From Paulownia fortunei (Eukaryota > Streptophyta > Magnoliopsida > Lamiales > Paulowniaceae), in NCBI GenBank assembly GCA_019321725.1, contig CM033106.1, forward strand, positions 28,694,118 through 28,758,117: a stretch of 64,000 nucleotides of DNA. The letters are read 5' to 3'. This document shows positions 62,455 through 64,000 of this stretch, piece by piece (the first letter of the stretch is position 1; each line of letters begins with the position of its first letter). Position numbers and translations under genes: made by a program. Below the pieces are notes generated by a model that was not told the DNA's origin, searched no databases, and saw nothing but the letters and a program-made list of their open reading frames with translations.

Positions 62455-64000
62455 TGCAGAAATGGCTTGCTTTATTGAAACAGATGTGACCAGTTGATTA
62501 AGCTGTAGGCCTGGTATCCTCATATAGGAATGCTAAGTGAAAACAAGAACAGTCTTCGTGTATGTTGCAAGTAGAGCGATTTCATTTAGGGAGAGGGTGA
62601 ATTTTTTCTTCGTTGCCCCTAGACACTATTGTCTCATTCATGTTTATAACTTGAGTATATATTATTGAATCTAGGTGGGTCTAATCAGGATACTGCTACA
62701 CAGAATTTGTATTTATGGGTTTGCATTTCAAGTGTTAATAGATGTCATTTAGGTTTGCCGATTTCCAAGCATTAAAGGGGCCTCTTATATTTTTCCCTGA
62801 GCGTGAAGTCTAGTTTTACCTGATTGCATGTTGAAATCACACTTCCCACTGCTGATCTATTTTTTCTTTTCAGCTGTAGAACTGTGGATAGTATAGTCTG
62901 CCTTTGGGCCGCCTTCTTGCTCTTTTGGTCTAGGTGGTTTGATGCCATAATCACTGGGCTTGTGTAATTTCGTTATCGTTTTGTGAGGATTTTTCAATTA
63001 GAAATTGCCAGATTCCACATAAAAAATGAAAATAAGGTTGCATTTGTTACAATAATGAGTGAGTTGGGACCTAAGTAACCCAATCGGAAAATGTGGTTCA
63101 AAGATCATGAGCTAAGTTCTGCAAAAAATGTTGCACCTTTTTTTGCATATTTCATATTTAATCAGTATAAAGATGGTGTACTTTCTTCGCATATCGTATG
63201 CTAGGTCACATAATAGTTGTGAATTTTCAAGAATAAACCTATATAAATCTACTAGATAGAAGGCCAAATTCAAAAACAAAATAACTTAATTATAACTTTA
63301 TTTGATATTAAATCTGTTTCTTATAGTTTCATATTCATGAAATATGCATATAAAACAGCAATTTATTTTTTATTGAAATTTAATGTAAAGCTATATACTT
63401 GAATATTAAACTTTATATTTATATTAATTGACTCTCAATGGTTGCTAGTGTTGGACAGCTTTTTGTCGTGGACGTGGGAGTCTATAAAAAGTTTCCACAA
63501 TTGGAAAGTGGTTCCAAACATTGTTTCGATAGCAATTACAATATACAAATATGTGCAAACGTGGAATGGCCTATTAATAAATACATATATTGATAGTTGG
63601 CCTGTTTAAATATCACAATTTGGATAAGATAGGGCAATTTATTATCTTTTGCCTTTGAAAAAAACAAAGAGAAAATAACTTCAAAGAGATTATCCATAAG
63701 AACTTTGAAACAATCGCCACAATATTTTTTGTTGTTTACGGCATCATGTCTCCACATATCCATAGACCTTGCAATATAAAGAAACAAGTGGATATGTAAT
63801 CTCACTATATTGATCTCAATAATTTTAGAATTGGGTTTTTTTAATTCAAACGATACTACAATTTTAAAGCTGGCTGATAAATCCAATGAAATTTTAATTC
63901 ATATATACTTTATCTTAAATTTGTTCATGGGTTTAGGGTATGATATGATCCAAATTAACTATTTCACAACCCTTTTGAGGATTGTATTGTAATAATAAAT
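62455..64000. other. SEC10 3' UTR and AT-rich downstream DNA
   Basis: The first 500 bp or so are 3' UTR-like (less AT-rich). From about 63000 the DNA is AT-rich with no gene, tRNA or mobile element recognised up to the window edge. Confidence 0.5.

Noticed and set aside
1..64000. CRISPR array, operon-like defence cluster, integrated virus or organelle DNA insertion
   Set aside because: No regularly spaced repeats, no clustered short-intergenic genes, no viral or plastid/mitochondrial coding sequence was seen; all recognised genes are intron-type plant nuclear genes or plant-specific intronless ones.

Overview
This is a stretch of nuclear DNA from a flowering plant. Genes are split by GT-AG introns, gene bodies sit in very AT-rich intergenic DNA, and every recognisable protein is a conserved plant protein. 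The proteins look eudicot; I cannot name the species. I checked for bacterial, viral and plasmid-type systems and saw none. The coding content is ordinary plant housekeeping and developmental genes, and most of the unusual structure lies in the non-coding DNA.

Layout, left to right: (1) BUB3, plus strand, missing only its first exon(s), ends at 3624. (2) CLPR1, minus strand, nine exons, 5115-9520, convergent with BUB3. (3) A 7.6-kb gene-free block with two separated homologous segments that look like a diverged tandem duplication, and a tRNA-derived SINE. (4) An intronless ZAT10-type C2H2 zinc-finger repressor gene, 17104-17910, with microsatellites in its promoter. (5) A gene-free AT-rich block, then a proline-rich single-pass membrane protein like TED7, minus strand, 23022-23915. 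(6) A 6-kb repeat-rich block with a hAT-like non-autonomous element (27401-28191) and an old dispersed repeat family. (7) The TFIIA small (gamma) subunit, three exons, 30037-33466. (8) A 9.4-kb gene-poor block with a long inverted repeat (34073-35479) between two local tandem duplications, and a short element with inverted ends (37773-38057). (9) An NPY2/NPY4-type BTB-NPH3 protein, four exons, 42887-46589, with a long leader. (10) The exocyst subunit SEC10, 24 coding exons, 49501-62454, followed by about 1.5 kb of 3' UTR and AT-rich DNA.

The genes do not form an operon or functional cluster. They serve unrelated jobs: spindle checkpoint, plastid protein turnover, stress transcription repression, secondary wall formation, basal transcription, auxin/phototropism-type signalling and exocytosis. 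Exon boundaries were placed by eye from GT/AG sites and reading-frame continuity across each junction. They gave full-length proteins of 386 (CLPR1), 106 (TFIIA-gamma), 625 (NPY) and 835 (SEC10) residues, close to the sizes expected for these families.
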